From Hypomyces perniciosus (Eukaryota; Ascomycota; Sordariomycetes; Hypocreales; Hypocreaceae): 64,000 nucleotides of DNA. The notes under the pieces are model-generated. The model did not search any database and was not told where the DNA came from. It saw only the letters and a program-made list of their open reading frames with translations. Below are positions 24,158 through 35,729 of this stretch, in pieces. The stretch is taken from assembly GCA_008477525.1 (NCBI GenBank), contig SPDT01000001.1, positions 3,596,001 through 3,660,000 of the forward strand, given 5' to 3'. Each line of letters opens with the position of its first letter. The stretch's first letter is position 1. The translations under genes and the position numbers were made by a program.

Positions 24158-26431
24158 TTAATCCGCCTTGATTGCACTGATACGCCCACGTTAGCAAATC
24201 CCCCTTGAAAATCCAAAAGAGAGCAACTCACTTGTATATCCTTCGCACAAAAGCGTAAGCGCTCAAGAACCCAATCGTGCCCGTCAACAGTCCATACACG
24301 CAGCACGCCATAAAGCTGTAGGCAAAGAACAGCATACTGCTCACAAACCCACTAATGTGCAGCTTGAAGAAGTAGTACCACAGGCAGTACAAAAACACCC
24401 ACACTGCGCTGCTGCCCCCGACGAAGAACGACTGCCACCACCAGTGGTAGTTCTCTGAGCACAGCTGGATGTAAATCGTCACTACTGTCACCTCGGCAAT
24501 CGTCACTACTAAAATGACCGATACCACGGCCAGGAAGCCGAAGACGTAGTAGTAGCCACTCTTATCCTGCCAGATTGACTGGAACACGAACAGCAGCTCG
24601 ATGAAAATGACGGCAAAGGGAATCAAGCCCGCCAGCAGGATCGACTGAATCGACTTTGTATACCAAGCCTGGCGCGGGATTTGACGCGGTACCGCCGTAG
24701 TCTTGGTCGGGTGCTCCCAAGCACCAGTCTTCAGATAGCCGTAGTACGATCCCACGTACACAAGCGGCACCTGGATACACAGCCACAAGAACAGAATGGC
24801 CACCAACGTGCCAAACGGGATGGCCGTGCTCGATGCCTGAGCCCAGACAAACAGGTTAAGGATAAACACCAATCCGAAACACAATCCTGGAAACAGCAAG
24901 GCCGTCACCAGTGCATTGCGTCGGTAGTCTTTCCCATCGAAGCTCTTGAACACCCGGGCAGAGAAGTAACCGGAGAAAAGGCCAGCAAAGATAAACAGGC
25001 CAACACCAACGCTGATGAACCCTCCTCGAAAGCTGGGGTTCAACACGCCCAAAACGCCCAGCAGCACCAAGCCTATAGCCATGAACAGAAGCTGCATGCC
25101 CGAGCCCACAAGCGGTGCCAACAAGTACCCGAAACTGGGTGTCCGGAACACGTCAGCGTGAAGCAGCTTCCAGCCCGTCACATCCTCCAACGCCTCATCT
25201 TCGTCCGACAACTCTCCGCTTTCGTTGCCCTGGTCCATGCTTTGCTCCAACAAGCCCGGCGCTTTCTCCACTTTACCGGAGCGAGGGACTTTCCGCTTGA
25301 TCCTGATCTTGCCGTCCTCGGCAGCAGCCCCTTTGTTGATATCCGTGCGAATTGTCTTGGCCAAGATGATCATAACGATTCCCGTCAGGAGACCACAAAT
25401 GATGAGGGAGTTGATAATGGCCATCCAATGGATTCGCGAGCCCTCTTCTTGGTTGACAAAATACAGATCCCATCGGTGAGCCCATTCGATGCTGTCATCT
25501 TCGCGGAAATAGACTGAGTAAGTGTACGGGATATTTAAAGAGCCCTCACTGCTCTCATCGTCGTCATCTACGTCATTCGGATGATATGACGAGTCAGCAT
25601 ACTTTGTCAACTTGCTGGTCGTTCTATTCGGCGCAATGTATAGCTCGAAAGGGTCGTCGATATTCTGCAAATCGGCCGGGCAGCCATTGCTGTCCCTCTT
25701 ATTCCCGTTTCCAATACTTTTAGGGTAGACCTCGAATCCTACAATAATCTTCTCGCCACGATCCCCGGCCCGACCCGGCGCCCTGCGGTATCGAATAACA
25801 ATAGTATGGTGGTTGTTGAGGTAATAGTGCAGCTTGCCAGTGCTAGACGAAGCCTCGGTATATCCTAGCTTAAACCCCGCGGCGTAATACTTACGTGTCT
25901 TGTCTACACTGACAAAACTAGTTGCGCCGGGGAGATTGTCCACGATCCACTCCGCGACATATCCATCCTGAATCAACTCCTTCGAACGGCGCAAGTCTCT
26001 CCGCGAAATTTCCTTGTTGCACAGCAAGGTACAAGGTGTGTCCTTCACCATGGAGAGCTCTATATCCGACGTCACGATGCGGTCGCCACGTAGCACCTCG
26101 CCCAGATTCAGAGACACACTCTGGCCGCTGAGCAGGCCGCCACCAGCCTTGTGCTGCCCCGTGGGCGGGCATGTAAAGGGTAGGTCGTAGTACGCAAATT
26201 GTAGTTGCGTGTTGTCCGAGTAAGCCTTGTTGACCATCAACGGGACCAGCTCGCCATCCTTGTAGTTTTTGATCGACCACCCTGTGACATGATCCATTAG
26301 CCAACCATGAAGTCCCCCATCACCGACCAGTTGGCTTAGGTAGCCATACCAGGGATATAAAATGCTTCAGCGGGGCATAATAGCATCAGGAAGAGCAGGC
26401 CTCGCAGGCTAGCCCTCGATAACCCAAGCAT
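24158..26431 (-). CDS. transmembrane 9 superfamily (EMP70/nonaspanin) protein
   Basis: Endosome/Golgi nonaspanin with an N-terminal signal, a large lumenal domain and nine membrane helices; yeast relatives (Emp70/Tmn) act in sorting and copper or adhesion phenotypes. The start ATG at 26431 begins the signal MLGLSRASLRGLLFLMLL. It joins across an intron to FYIPGWSIKNYKDGELVPL, the conserved lumenal start. Then come FTCPPTGQHK, SVYFREDDSIEWAHRWDLY, WKLLHADVFRTPSFGYLLAP and C-terminal helices with LCSENYHWWWQSFFVGGSSA. A last intron near 24230 leads to the end RIYNAIKAD, with stop at 24158; the basic KAD-type tail resembles the family's KxD Golgi-retention signal. Confidence 0.94.
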
Positions 26432-27322
26432 TTTGATATACTCCTTGGCCTAGTCTGTCTCTCTTCCTAGGTCCCCTCTGTCTGGGGTAATCGACACATG
26501 CAATCCCAGCGCCGTCAATTGTATCGTCTCTTCGTCAATGGATGTATTATAGGCTCGTCGATTCGCGTTCAAAAGCCAGCGGCGCTGGTGACAAGAATCG
26601 AGGGGTCACGAAACGAGTGTAAATGGCATGGAGCACCAGAACCTGGGGAACAGAGAAAAGAAAACAAGTGAGAAGTAGAAATGCCGTGTCGTGTCCGAGG
26701 CTGAATCATAAATTAATCGCGTTAAATTGACGACTGAAGATCAAAGGAATGAGCAAAGAAATGGCGTTACCAAAGGGGAAGAGAGGCTTCTGTTCCAGAC
26801 AAAGAAGGGGGGCCACTAAGGCGAGAGATATGCACACTGGGCTGTCCTGCATCCCTATCGACGAATGTGTACGAAGTATTTAGCCAGTGTTTTACCGGGG
26901 CATCGCATCCCTACCCGCAGTAGCCAATCAGCGACTCTACAGGGACCAGACCCCGCTAGACCCCCAAAATAAGCATCCTTGTGGGTTCTGGCAGAAGCTT
27001 GAGTGCCCCTGTCATCTTGTTCCCACATGATTATATGATCAGGGACTGTTGCGATTGTTGTCTTCACTCAGTAAATCGAGCTCGTGCGATTAAGAATTAT
27101 TATTTGTGATTTCATGACTTTCTCAAGGACCTATCCCGATAATGTAAAGCCAAAACTCCACGCTCATTGCAACATCAACTCCTGTTCAATCGATCCAAGC
27201 ACCACAGGATAAGCGGGGAAGGCAAACAGATATTAATAGCTGCATCTCGTAAATATATAAATAGTATAGATTAGTTGTAAGATGCGGTCGACTGAAATCT
27301 CTCCATGTAACACTCTGCACGT
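26432..27322. other. intergenic, promoter side of the TM9 gene
   Basis: About 890 bp upstream of the TM9 start and 3' of the arrestin-like gene. No supported gene. Confidence 0.55.
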
Positions 27323-28816
27323 TTATACGAGGACGGTTCTCTGCCTCAGATCCTCGTATCCTGGCAGTAGACTGTTGCTCTGCAGGCCTGGGTCAGGGAT
27401 GTGCATCACGCGGGGCTGCAGATGAGCTTCAGCCTGCTCCTCTTCGACCTGCGCCATAACACTCTCGAAGCTGGGTAGCTCGCCGCCCTGCGGCTCATAC
27501 ATTGCCTCAACGCCAACTTGCAGGGGGATCGCCAGCGATATCGCCGTACTAGTCGGCCCAACGGACAGACTTAGCTGTAGCGTATATGTTCGAGAAATGA
27601 GACATGAGTGGAAGGTCGGTAGGAAGAATTTCTTGTTCGAGTTGGGAAGCGTGAATGGAATATCTAGATCTGTCGTGTGCTTGATAGGCGACCGTTTGGC
27701 CTTCTTGGAGCTCTTTCTTCTGGTGCCGTGTCGACCACGCCCCTCAGAACCATCCGTTTCTGAAGCATCCCCGTCAGCCAGTGTGCTCGAGTATCCAGAG
27801 TCTCGTCGTGGACTTGACACATTCTGCTGCACCCACGAGACCTTGTCTATGGGGAGCGTGAAGAGCGAATTGGTTGTCAGGTAACTTAGGCATGGGGTGG
27901 TCTCGTAGTTGGTTCGGCTGCCCAAGTTAGGTAGGTGATCCGTAGGCACAGCGCCGAAGAAAGTGGTAGAAATAAGTTTCCCCGTAACGGAGTTGACCTT
28001 TGGGGGAGCCGTCTCTACTGAAGACGGCACATATTCCAGATCGATGTGCACAGATGTGGTCGAGGTCTTGTGCCCGTCTGCAGAGAGCATCACGGCACCA
28101 GGCTGAGTGGCCGTCGCCGTCACTTGACCCGTCTTGCTTGAGAACAGACTCTTTCGAATCGTTTTGGTCTTGGACAGCTTGTACTGCGCATCTCTGAAGG
28201 TAATATCGAGAGGGGCGTCCTCGGGGAGTGAGGGGAGCACTTTGAGGATGTGATCACCTTGCATCAACTTGACCGCCTGGGATCCCCCGTGTGCACTCCG
28301 AGTAGCCCTGGCCTTGACGGCATACTCAATCTGCGTCATGTCTGGCGCTTGATCGTCGGCATCCCAAAATCCTAGGCTAGGCGGGAGTCGCAGGTGTTGT
28401 TCACGAACAGCTGGCGAGAGGCAATTGTGGTTACAGGCCCCGATGGTGAGCTGATGAGGAACGACGAAATTGAAAGGTATCCGGTAGTCCTGACCTGCTC
28501 TGAATACCCGGTCGGTCGGGAAATCAGACTCTGAGAGCGGCATGCGAAGCTTCATGAACGGTCTAAACGAATGGGCAGGGTACTGCTGGACGAATTCGAG
28601 CCTGGTGGAAGCCATGCCGGTGAAGACGATGTCGAAGCCGTCAAACGGCATGTCTCGCGTGGTCCGTATGGCAACATGGCCGGCAATGGTCGATCCTGAG
28701 GTGTAGACCTTGGCTTTGAAATGCTGATCAATCTTGATTTCCATCATGGGCTTCTGAGTAACGTTGTTCTTGGGCCGACTGTTGGCACGGTGGGCTGTCT
28801 CAGTTGTGCCAGACAT
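27323..28816 (-). CDS. arrestin-like N-domain protein
   Basis: Intronless 497-codon frame starting with ATG (MSGTTETAHRA). The N-terminal arrestin fold begins MEIKIDQHFKAKVYTSGSTI, with GHVAIRTTRDMPFDGFDIVF and RIPFNFVVPHQLTIGACNHN. A C-terminal sandwich includes LDIPFTLPNSNKKFFLPTF and YTLQLSLSVG. A basic Ser/Lys-rich insert (RRKSSKKAKRSP) lies between them. The C-terminus has SLLPGYEDL, reminiscent of the PxY-type motifs through which fungal arrestin-related proteins recruit Rsp5-type ubiquitin ligases. That suggests an adaptor for turnover of a plasma-membrane protein; the cargo is unknown. The LPGYED tail is seen in the sequence and the adaptor role is inference. Confidence 0.82.
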   Translation of the reverse strand: MSGTTETAHRANSRPKNNVTQKPMMEIKIDQHFKAKVYTSGSTIAGHVAIRTTRDMPFDGFDIVFTGMASTRLEFVQQYPAHSFRPFMKLRMPLSESDFPTDRVFRAGQDYRIPFNFVVPHQLTIGACNHNCLSPAVREQHLRLPPSLGFWDADDQAPDMTQIEYAVKARATRSAHGGSQAVKLMQGDHILKVLPSLPEDAPLDITFRDAQYKLSKTKTIRKSLFSSKTGQVTATATQPGAVMLSADGHKTSTTSVHIDLEYVPSSVETAPPKVNSVTGKLISTTFFGAVPTDHLPNLGSRTNYETTPCLSYLTTNSLFTLPIDKVSWVQQNVSSPRRDSGYSSTLADGDASETDGSEGRGRHGTRRKSSKKAKRSPIKHTTDLDIPFTLPNSNKKFFLPTFHSCLISRTYTLQLSLSVGPTSTAISLAIPLQVGVEAMYEPQGGELPSFESVMAQVEEEQAEAHLQPRVMHIPDPGLQSNSLLPGYEDLRQRTVLV

Positions 28817-29390
28817 GACTTGGAGTCCGGGGTACGCCGGTCTGAGTGTCGTATTATATCAGCCACGAGCTGATAATTGGTCTTCAGATATTGGTTTGGC
28901 GATGCCGAGTAAGCGTTGGGGTGGCTTGTGGCTGGGAGCAGATGACCCCTCGCCAAGGGCTGTGATATAGCTCGCAGAGCGCAATATCACGAAGAAGTGA
29001 CGACCACGACAACCAAGGAAAGCTAGAATCGAGGGCTTGGAGGATTAGGCGATAGAATCAGATGAAGGCGTATATAAATCAATAGAATACGGGAAAGGCT
29101 GGTCCACGTCTTGAAGGTGAGTCAACTGTGAGCTCCGGTCGAGAAACGAGGATCGATAGTCTTAATAGCAGAGCCGTTCGACCTCCTCAGACAGATCAGT
29201 AGTACTCGTATGGAGAGGTACCGACCGTCGTACCGGTACCTGTGGACCCCTGCTGAGCTGCTGGGGGCGTGTGGGAAACGGAGGGTGTGCGAGTCGAATT
29301 GGCGTTGCTTGGCTATGAATTATCGATCGTCTGCCACGAGTTCGTGATGCATGGGACATCGATCACGCTCACCCATCAATAAGTATCAAG

Positions 29391-29432
29391 CGTGAGGAGA
29401 AAGACGTGAGGAGAAAGACGTGAGGAGAAAGA
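29391..29432. repeat. 14-bp tandem repeat, three copies
   Basis: CGTGAGGAGAAAGA occurs three times head to tail without mismatch. It is non-coding. Confidence 0.95.
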
Positions 29433-30309
29433 AACGAGACAGAAGCAAAGCGATCATGTGTTGGCAGTGGTATATGTACCACCCGGTGCACCCGTTCCCC
29501 ATCATCGTGGAATCCTATTTGTGTGGGCATCTGCTTCACAGCTTTTCACCGTTACATTTGCTGGTGGGGTCTTCACCTGAAGTTGAAGGTTTGCGTTAAG
29601 ACTCCGTACATACAGTGTTTGCTATGCATGCATGCATACAGGGTTCTTGTACTTTGTAGCCCTACTCCTTATGGTATGTCGATACTATTTTGAATCCAAG
29701 CCAAGTGGTGCGTATGATTTCATGGTGATGACTCGACTCTCGCTACCCCTCCACCCTCACGTTTTGCCAGCATACCAGTCCACGATGATGCGATTTGATT
29801 TGTATGTATTACGCGAGTTTAAAGAGAAAAAAAAATCTTTCGTCGCAAACCCTTGTTCGCCCTGCGCACGAGTTGACTGTCATGCCCCCAAAAAGAACAA
29901 AGCTTGGTGCCGGGACCATTGACTCGTGGGGAGTCCGCTGGGATCGAGGTTCTGGCGTGGTCTGGACTGTCTTGGCCTTTTGCAAGGCTCGCGATGCGCC
30001 AACTCGGCGTTGCAATCGGAGTTGAGCCGGGAATGGCTTCAACTGCCGCCGCATTCCGTACTCCGTATTAATTATATAATATGTATGCGTATGTACATGT
30101 AATAATCGGCCCTGCACCAAGGGAACTGTACGAAGTACGAAGTAGCAGTGGTCAGTAAAACCTGCATTGATCGACACTCACTCACTCGCCTTATACCGAC
30201 CGATCTTCAGAGCATCTATCTCACTGCATCCATCAGCTCCATGCTTTCATACCAAGTACGTACACCCATACTGATCTGATTGCATTAACCTCAACGTCTC
30301 TCCATCTCA

Positions 30310-30489
30310 ATGGATTCCTCTTCTCCGTCTTATTATCCCTTTCATGACTCTTTTTTCTACGGATTATCCGATATCGCCGGTACTATCGCCTCTAACCTTC
30401 ACTCTAGCAACAAAACCTTGCCTCCAAATCGAGACCACCAACTGACAACATCCACTACAACCTCAAGTACAGTACATTTCCCCCTCTAG
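30310..30489 (+). CDS. candidate small ORF, 59 codons
   Basis: A plus-strand frame opens with ATG after CATCTCA and reads MDSSSPSYYPFHDSFFYGLS, followed by DIAGTIASNLHSSNK, and stops at TAG. The aromatic, ordered N-terminal half looks less random than neighbouring frames, but I recognise no family. It could be a first exon, a small secreted or regulatory peptide, or chance. Nothing nearby supports expression. Confidence 0.2.
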   Translation: MDSSSPSYYPFHDSFFYGLSDIAGTIASNLHSSNKTLPPNRDHQLTTSTTTSSTVHFPL

Positions 30490-31122
30490 CGTCCGCTTTT
30501 GCCTTCCGCACCCCCTTTTGTCAAACCTCACGATACAACTCATTCTCACCAAAAATCACTTTTAACCGCTGGTATCTCGCGACTCCATACTATTAAACAC
30601 AGACCCGGAAGGGAAAAAAAAAAAAAAGCCACGCCCCCTATTAATGCTATCCCCGCTTTCCGCCTCAAGGCTGCTGCACGATTTGACACGCCTTCTCCCT
30701 CTACGGGTTAGCGCAACCACCAGGGATCCTTTAGCTATTTTTTTTCCGTCTTTCTTTGTTTTTGGTGCTGACCTTTTGTACGGAGTATGGGGACTCGCTC
30801 CAAAGGATTTTTTGCCTTCCACAGCGACAACGTTCGTTCGGATTTTGAAGAAGCGAGCCATGGACCGTTTGGGACTCTGATGGTTGCTGATTAATGCAGG
30901 GACCAACCACCCTGAGGTCTCACGTGGCCATCAATATCATCATGCCTTACTCCGTAGCTTCATCTCATCTGAACTATCACATTCCATTTACAGCCAAGGC
31001 CTGACAGCCATGACTGTTGAATCTCTTCTATATACAATGGTCCTAAATCCAATTCGTACGCCAGTTCATCTTGGTCTATCTCTGTCGGTTGTCAGCATCA
31101 TGCTATGTAGTCCCGCCCAGCA

Positions 31123-32570
31123 TTACTCATGCCATGAGATGTACAGCATGATTCCGGCTCCAACTGCAACCGCGGCGAACTGTGTCAGTGTCTTTCGCAG
31201 TTCCTGCATCTTGTTCGGCCCCGTTTCCAACAGCTCTGGTATCACAGCCACCGTGCCGACATACAGGAACGTTCCCGCGGTGAAGGGCAGCAACATATCT
31301 CCCCAAGTCTAAAGATCATATTAGCAAACGGTTGATACTTGGCCAAAGAGTGCTTTCTTACCAGGCTAGTTCCCCAGAGGCCCCCATTTCGCGGCATAGA
31401 TTCATCAGCGCCACTGCCCGATCCACCAAGCTCCTGAATGGCGATGCCAATGAGCGTGCCCATCAAAGCGCCAAGCGCCGTAACAAACTGGGAGGCCATG
31501 GCCGCTCGCTTGGAGAAGCCCGACTGAACGAGCAGCGCAAAGTCACCAACCTCATGAGGGATCTCATGGAAGAAAACGGCCACAGTGGTCGTAGCTCCAA
31601 TGGTTGGCGACGCGTAGAAACTGGCCGACATGGCGAGACCATCGGTGATGTTGTGAGTGAAGTCGGCACTGGAAGGGAAGTTAGAGACCGTCATTCGTCA
31701 CACCGACCAAGTTGAAGCGGACTTACATCAGGTTGAGGTATCCGCCTAGCTTTACGCTGGGATTCACCTCCTTGATCTTCGGCTCGTCAACAGCATCTCT
31801 CTGGCCATCCTTGTTCCCCTTCTTCCGAGACTTAGCCTCGCTCTTTGTAGTATGCACCCCGGACGAGATTCCAACGTCGTTCGACCCGGTATGCGAGTGT
31901 CCGGCGTGCGAATGATCATGTCCAGCGCCGCCAGTCGCGATCCGGAGTCCCTTATCCATGGCCACAAACACCATGAACCCAACCAATATGCCCAGTCCAA
32001 GTACAAGGTTACGGTTCGGCTCAACGAGCACAAACCTAGCTCGATCAGGCTCATCCTCTCCAACAAAGATCTCAGGCAGCAAATGGAACAATGTATCTCC
32101 AAGCAGGCCGCCCACCGCAAACGCCACCATGACGGATAGCGATGATGGATCAATATCGGTAGGACATAATGCCAGCAAGAAATTCGGCGGGCCTGAGATG
32201 TATAGTGTTGCTAGAAGCGCGTTGACCGCAGGCGACCCAGGGAATAGAATCGAGAAGAGCTTGGCTGTCATGGAAGATGGCGCCGCGGCGTGGTGCGCGA
32301 GCTTCGCGGCATTGAGTTCCTGGACAATTGGACACGTCTGCTCGGGAGTCGCCTCACATTAGCCCATATTCTTCACCATCTAGATGCAGGACATCGTGGT
32401 GAAATGGTTCGACATACCTGGAGCTGCTCATCAAGCTCCTCCAGGCTAAGCCCATCGATTATCGCTGCCTTTGTGACATCCTGGGGGGCAGCGGCCACAC
32501 AAACCACCAGCAGTGAAAGACATAGCGCGAGTAACTTGAATTGCCCACTTCTGGGAATTGCAAAGGCCAT
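31123..32570 (-). CDS. ZIP-family zinc transporter, Yke4/KE4-like
   Basis: Zinc transporter of the LIV-1/KE4 subgroup, which moves zinc toward the cytosol; yeast Yke4 is in the ER. The start at 32570 gives a signal-like [20 protein letters not shown]. The next exon begins [18 protein letters not shown] and has [20 protein letters not shown], then a His-rich loop, [12 protein letters not shown]. The next exons have [14 protein letters not shown] and [18 protein letters not shown], the paired metal-binding motifs of helices IV and V. The last exon runs [20 protein letters not shown] to MLYISWHE with the stop at 31123. A perfect inverted repeat lies about 230 bp upstream of the start. Confidence 0.92.
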
Positions 32571-33386
32571 GATAATCCCTCACAGTAGCTCTGCAGCAAG
32601 GGGGATGATGGTGGCGAACAAAGGTCGAGAAAGTCGAGAGAAGGTCGAATGGTTTGAGATGTAATCAGTAGTAGTAGTAAGTACCTAAATTAAATGCCAG
32701 AAGACACGATGTCATGGTCCATGGCCGAATCAGGAAGTGACCATAAACTCTCCACTTGGCAGGTTGGTCGCCGCACTAAGCCTAATTTGAGCATCTATCA
32801 GCACCTGCCGTGATATAGAAGGCTCATTTAACTACCTAGTTAAATGAGCCTTCTATATCACGGCAGGTGTTGATTTCAGTCAATTATTCTGTCAAGGAAC
32901 CTCCAATCCAACTACAAAGCTCAGGGTAAGGCACCGAGATCCGAGGGCAAGCGCATGCTGGTTCATTATACGCGCATCTATCTATCAAGGTCCTCAGAAA
33001 ATAGGTAAGCCGCAAAAGGCTCTGCTCATGTCCAGTGATAGGACGTAATGTGCAGGTTTTTGGGTCGAGTCTTGGCTGGATATTAACCCATGATATGATT
33101 GGCAAACTGAGTTGTGTTGATACCTCCCAGAAAACGAGAATCACTATTATCACCCTGCTTCTAGTAGTAAACCAGGTCCAATGTTTAATCACGGGAGCCA
33201 AAATGAATGCGGCAGTTTCCCTATTAATCAATTGCCTAGAATACCCTAGCTATAGATTGTCGGGGTGCTTAGAAATGTCTACTCTGTACATAAAACCAAG
33301 AATTCAGATTGTGCAAACAGCTATAGATGGCTCTCATCGCTATAAATGCCTCCCATTACCATAGATTGCTCCGATTGCCATCCATA
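32571..33386. other. intergenic, promoter side of the zinc transporter
   Basis: Contains the 68-bp foldback at 32802-32869 and otherwise A/T-rich DNA; no supported gene. Confidence 0.6.
32802..32869. repeat. perfect inverted repeat, 33-bp arms, 2-nt loop
   Basis: The left arm (32802-32834, starting CACCTGCCGTGATATAGAAG) is exactly the reverse complement of the right arm (32837-32869), with only CC between. No mismatch occurs over 33 pairs. It lies in non-coding DNA upstream of the zinc transporter and downstream of the next gene's stop. It could be a foldback element remnant, a hairpin RNA source or a replication scar. Confidence 0.97.
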
Positions 33387-34573
33387 TCACACATCCGTCA
33401 AAGCCAGAAGGGCCAAGATATGGGAGACGATTTTCTTCCGATGATCACGTATGGTCATATTAAACCATATGGTGGAATCCACCATCAAGAAAGAATCCGA
33501 AGTGCCACTGCCAAGGGGAAGCGCCTCATAGTCCCGGATAAACTGGTCAGATATCTCGAAATGGAAGAACGTCATGTAATGCCTGATGGCGACAATGGTT
33601 ATCACACTAGAGAGCAGCCGTTAATCGGTATTTTCCTCCTGGAGCGAATAAAATAAATAGGTAGAATGAGTGACTCACCTGGTCGGTAAGAAACGCCTTG
33701 TGCTGTTATCCCGTCGGCATGTCAGTGCTTCGCCAACCATCTGTGCCAGAAGCTCGTCAGAGACGATTGGTGCTCCGTCAATGATGGTCTGGAAGTTCCG
33801 TTTCCCTTCCAACAGGGCCAGATGATTTCCCCGACCAACGCCGACCCGCAGCCCGCCATCATCAATGGCGTGAACATTTTTATCGGGAAATGCGGTATAA
33901 GAGTAGGCAAGTCGCTCATCGCGGAAGGAGACGAAAGGGGACGTCTTATCCCGCTTCTGGGAATAGTTAAGCACACAGCGGATAAAAAACAGCTCGCCAA
34001 ACGCACTGTGGTATCTTCGAGGGGTGGTGCCGATAATTCCAATGTGTAGCCGGCGCTGGATTCGGAGGAAGCTGAGGATGGCCTGGTCTTTGGGCTGCGG
34101 TCAATCTGGAAGCTATCAGACGAGACATAATCGTCGGACTCCCTGGGTGTCATTTCTCGTCGGGGTCTGCTGGATGTTGATGGGGCCGATCCGTCTCCCT
34201 TGAGGGCGTCGGCTTCGGCTCGCAGGAGGGGAGCCAGCGCTGCCCATACATAGCCAAGGCTATCAGGTTCAAAATCCTGAATAATCTGTGCCTCAGAGAG
34301 TGAAGTCAATGCATGGAGACTGGCCGGGCCATCGATCAAACGTCCAATGCAGGGATGCATGTCTTTCAGGTCGCCCGGAATATGCTTTTCAAGGAAAGGG
34401 AGGCGCGATTCTGGTTTGCTGCAAAGAACGCGACTTGCAAATAGATGCTTAGAGCTCCATTTACTAGCAGCGCCTGTCCAGCTAGTGGTTTTGGCGAGGT
34501 CAGTAAAGTTCTTCATGTCTTTAGACTTCGTGGCGAAGATGGTTGGGTTTCTGATGGTGTTGTAATAGGCCAT
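33387..34573 (-). CDS. uncharacterised fungal protein, three exons
   Basis: The ATG at 34573 begins MAYYNTIRNPTIFATKSKDM. My model has exons 34007-34573, 33679-33956 and 33387-33606 (354 residues, in frame). Exon 1 includes FEPDSLGYVWAALAPLLRAE and a Ser-rich segment. Exon 2 reads KRDKTSPFVSFRDERLAYSY, DDGGLRVGVGRGNHLALLEG and SDELLAQMVGEAL. Exon 3 reads SVITIVAIRHYMTFFHFEIS and ends HILALLALTDV. The layout resembles a large group of lineage-expanded hypothetical proteins of Eurotiomycetes; the blocks with ALLEGKR, DELLAQMVGEAL and AIRHYMTF are faintly nuclease-like in spacing, which is only an impression. The first intron (50 nt, GTGCGT donor) could instead be a damaged coding stretch, since frame A continues as RLASCFLSAV. 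Confidence 0.65.
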
Positions 34574-35729
34574 GATGCCGGAAGACGGGAAAACTTGATG
34601 AAACAAGGGGATAAGGAGACGAGGCTGAATGGGATTTCACAGGTATCCTGCTGTTTATCAGATGATTGAAGTTATTGAGACTGGCTTCACAAAGTTGGGA
34701 TGATGGTGCCTTCATATACCTACAAGTTCCCGGGCCCTGAGGCATCTTTTCGTTAAGTGCCGCAATTATCGTTTGCATTCACGCCTGTCATGAGTTTCCA
34801 GGCCATTCCTTACGGGGAGTTTCATGAGGGATGTGAGCACTGCCTTTCTGAGGCCCAAAGCCGCGACCCGAAGCACAATGTCGGCGGCTATACAGAGGAC
34901 AGGATGCAGCACCAAAAGGTCTTCTTCTTCGCAATGTGGATACTTCCATCTCTGTGCATGAACGATCAGAAGTGACAGCGCGTATGCCCCTGTGAAGAAA
35001 GGTTCGGTCATTCGTCCCACTGCGCTGTCATTGGAGTCTTAGTGTACGAGCGGGCGGCATCGCCATCCATCTGAGAATTTTTGGAGTGTTGGTGATGTAT
35101 TGGTGATGAAGAACAGAGCCGCATTCACCCCGGAGCGTGGTTTCCAATCAAGGGTCGTTGCTGCCTTGAGGACCCACGCAATCTACAATACGAGGAGCAA
35201 ATGACCCTTTCTTCAAAGTTTTCACAGGGTCATCATACGCGCCGTCACTTTTTTTTTTATTGACCATACACACAAAGTTGGAAGCACCGAAGCATCCACA
35301 TTGTGAAGAAGAAGAAGAAGACGACAACCTTTCGGTGTTGCATTCTGCTCCAAGACTAAGCGAAGGCGGTTGGAGGAGGAGTTCGTCTGAACAGACGAGG
35401 GCGTTGGCAGGGGTATGCATCTGTGTCATCCCTAATACTGGTTAGTCCAGTGACATCGTAAATGTGACAGGGAGACCTAATTGGACAACCTACAAGACAG
35501 CAATGCGTCCTTTTGTCAATCATCGGAAAATGGAAATAGAGTAAACTAAATGGCGGTATGTATCCATGGTGCTCAAGTGTTTGATTATTAGTAGTAGTGG
35601 TGGTGTTATTCAACAATTTGGTTTTTTGACATATGAACTCCCGATCATTCCAGTATCCCCGTAGATGCCTAGTCCAGGTTAAAGACATCAGTGCGACCCA
35701 TCGAAATAAAAGGCGTTTGCAGCATGAGG
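34574..35729. other. intergenic region
   Basis: About 1.15 kb between two uncharacterised minus-strand genes. It contains a GAA/GAAGAAG run near 35309-35322. ORFs here look accidental. Confidence 0.5.

Larger units (their letters stand above)
28817..31122. other. long gene-poor stretch
   Basis: About 2.3 kb between the arrestin-like start and the 3' end of the zinc transporter. It holds a 14-bp tandem repeat (29391-29432), TACTCCGTA-type motifs (30057-30070, 30776-30786), a poly-A run near 30617-30630 and one small candidate ORF (30310-30489). Other ORFs here have no family resemblance. Confidence 0.55.
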
